NCBI RefSeq assembly: GCF_014174515.1
Contig: NZ_JACJUG010000027.1
Location: 1-64,000, forward strand
Direction: 5' to 3'
DNA from: Mitsuaria sp. WAJ17
Lineage (GTDB): Bacteria; Pseudomonadota; Gammaproteobacteria; Burkholderiales; Burkholderiaceae_C
Length of the DNA: 64,000 nt
In this document: positions 63,237-64,000 of the stretch, piece after piece
How positions within the stretch are numbered: the stretch's first letter is position 1
Layout: each line of letters begins with the position of its first letter
Notes under the pieces: model-generated
The model's database searches: none
Seen by the model: only the letters and a program-made list of their open reading frames with translations
What the model was told of the DNA's origin: nothing
Position numbers and translations under genes: made by a program

Positions 63237-64000
63237 TCAGTGCCTGAAGCCTATGCTCCGCTGCTGCCTCACCTCGGGCTTGACTCGGTGCTCGGCCTCC
63301 AGCTGTTCGAGGAATTCCTCGGCGCCGGGCGTCTCGCCCAGGATCTCGCCCTGCTGGCGCACCGCCGCGAAGTCGCCGGGAGTGAGGCTGTCCAGGCGCT
63401 GCAGGCGTTCGCGCTGGGCCGCCGTGGGGGCGGTGCCGGCCTCGCGTTCGAACATGGTCCAACGCTGCTCGGCGCGCAGGGGCTTGAAGCGGATCTTGAA
63501 GGCGAAGCGGCGCAGGGCGGCCTCGTCCAGGTCCTCGAAGAGATTGGTGGTGCAGATGAAGATGCCTGGGAAGCGCTCCATGCCGGCCAGCATTTCGTTG
63601 ACCTCGCTGACCTCGTAGTGGCGCTCGGCCATGCGGCGGCTGCGCAGGAAGCTGTCGGCTTCATCCAGCAGCAGCACGGCGCCTTCCTGACCGGCGGACT
63701 CGAACATGCGGGCCATGTTCTGCTCGGTCTCGCCGACGAACTTGCTGGAGAGGTCGCTGGCCTGGCGCACCATCAGCGGCCGGCCCAGCTGTTCGGCGAT
63801 GTGCTCGGCCAGGGCGGTCTTGCCGGTGCCCGGCGGGCCGTAGAAGCAGAGGTTGCCGTGCCCGCGCTTGCGCAGGGCCTGCACGATGCGGGCGACCTCG
63901 TAGCGGGATTCGCAGTTCAGCAGGTCCAACTCATACTGCGTGACGCGGCGGCGCTCGTCGCGCTCCTGTGACTGGTGGCCCAGGGCACGGTCGGCGTTGA
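63237..64000 (-). CDS. AAA family ATPase, N-terminus missing at window edge
   Basis: The frame is open to the right edge, so 254 codons of a longer protein are seen. Walker A is FYGPPGTGKTALAEH, Walker B VLLLDEADSFL, the sensor-1 region is GIFICTTNLFEDLDEAALRRF with the arginine finger pair, and the end is helical. It is a single-ring remodelling ATPase, similar to stand-alone AAA proteins seen with Zn-finger N-terminal parts. No start is visible; its substrate is unknown. Confidence 0.85.
   Translation of the reverse strand, partial: NADRALGHQSQERDERRRVTQYELDLLNCESRYEVARIVQALRKRGHGNLCFYGPPGTGKTALAEHIAEQLGRPLMVRQASDLSSKFVGETEQNMARMFESAGQEGAVLLLDEADSFLRSRRMAERHYEVSEVNEMLAGMERFPGIFICTTNLFEDLDEAALRRFAFKIRFKPLRAEQRWTMFEREAGTAPTAAQRERLQRLDSLTPGDFAAVRQQGEILGETPGAEEFLEQLEAEHRVKPEVRQQRSIGFRH

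Overview
The window is one continuous piece of very GC-rich bacterial chromosome, densely packed on both strands. It looks like a betaproteobacterium of the order Burkholderiales, probably the Roseateles/Pelomonas/Rubrivivax-type group. This rests on codon usage (Leu nearly always CTG, Gly GGC), a PhaM-type polyhydroxyalkanoate granule protein, a PEP-CTERM protein, a second-type 86-residue IF-1, an argP/argO pair and the CCCCC-TACC-GGCTGCGCC intergenic hairpin common in that order. The placement is by recognition only. I see no tRNA, rRNA, insertion sequence, prophage or CRISPR array.

Layout. 0-5 kb: an incomplete sensor protein, a GNAT acetyltransferase, a membrane acyltransferase behind a hairpin-rich leader, a WYL regulator divergent from a 2-oxoglutarate/Fe(II) prolyl-hydroxylase-like protein, and a VOC/TfoX-C pair. 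5-9.4 kb: a manganese (yybP-ykoY) riboswitch driving a UPF0016 metal exporter, then a 1027-residue hybrid histidine kinase. 9.5-12.6 kb: divergent glpK and glpD. 12.8-17.4 kb: a small exported protein, an AraC regulator, argP/argO with a clear operator, an EamA transporter and pssA. 17.5-20.7 kb: a compact cluster of a Tat-type exported protein, a PqqD-like protein, an HprK-related kinase and an uncharacterised nucleotidyltransferase, behind a perfect 23-bp palindrome. This is the best candidate for a poorly understood system. 20.8-24.4 kb: an FKBP isomerase, a pair of bacterial PH-domain membrane proteins and an rRNA methyltransferase-like protein. 24.4-28.6 kb: an aldehyde dehydrogenase and DUF779 pair with a sigma-54 promoter, divergent from an AcoR-type activator. 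28.7-35.8 kb: a PQQ-propeller lipoprotein, a diguanylate cyclase, the formaldehyde-detoxifying pair frmA/fghA and a lipoprotein phosphodiesterase. 35.8-45.7 kb: an accessory-looking stretch of small, mostly uncharacterised genes with sodC, a PEP-CTERM protein and a possible gene remnant. 45.8-51.6 kb: a glycolate operon (permease, glcD, glcE, glcF). 51.6-64 kb: a YdjM-like protein, a LysR regulator, phaM, a TraB/retropepsin pair, infA, a DUF2339/DUF3999 envelope pair and an incomplete AAA ATPase.

Genes that work together: FrmA and FghA convert the glutathione adduct of formaldehyde to formate and glutathione. GlpK and GlpD convert glycerol to dihydroxyacetone phosphate. GlcDEF oxidises glycolate imported by the LldP/GlcA permease. 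ArgP and ArgO sense and export basic amino acids. The AcoR protein and sigma-54 probably switch on the aldehyde dehydrogenase.

Across the window an exact 14-base word (GGGTCAGGTCTTGC) occurs seven times, six inside unrelated genes. It brings otherwise rare codons and often lies close to gene 3' ends. I cannot explain it with a standard feature.
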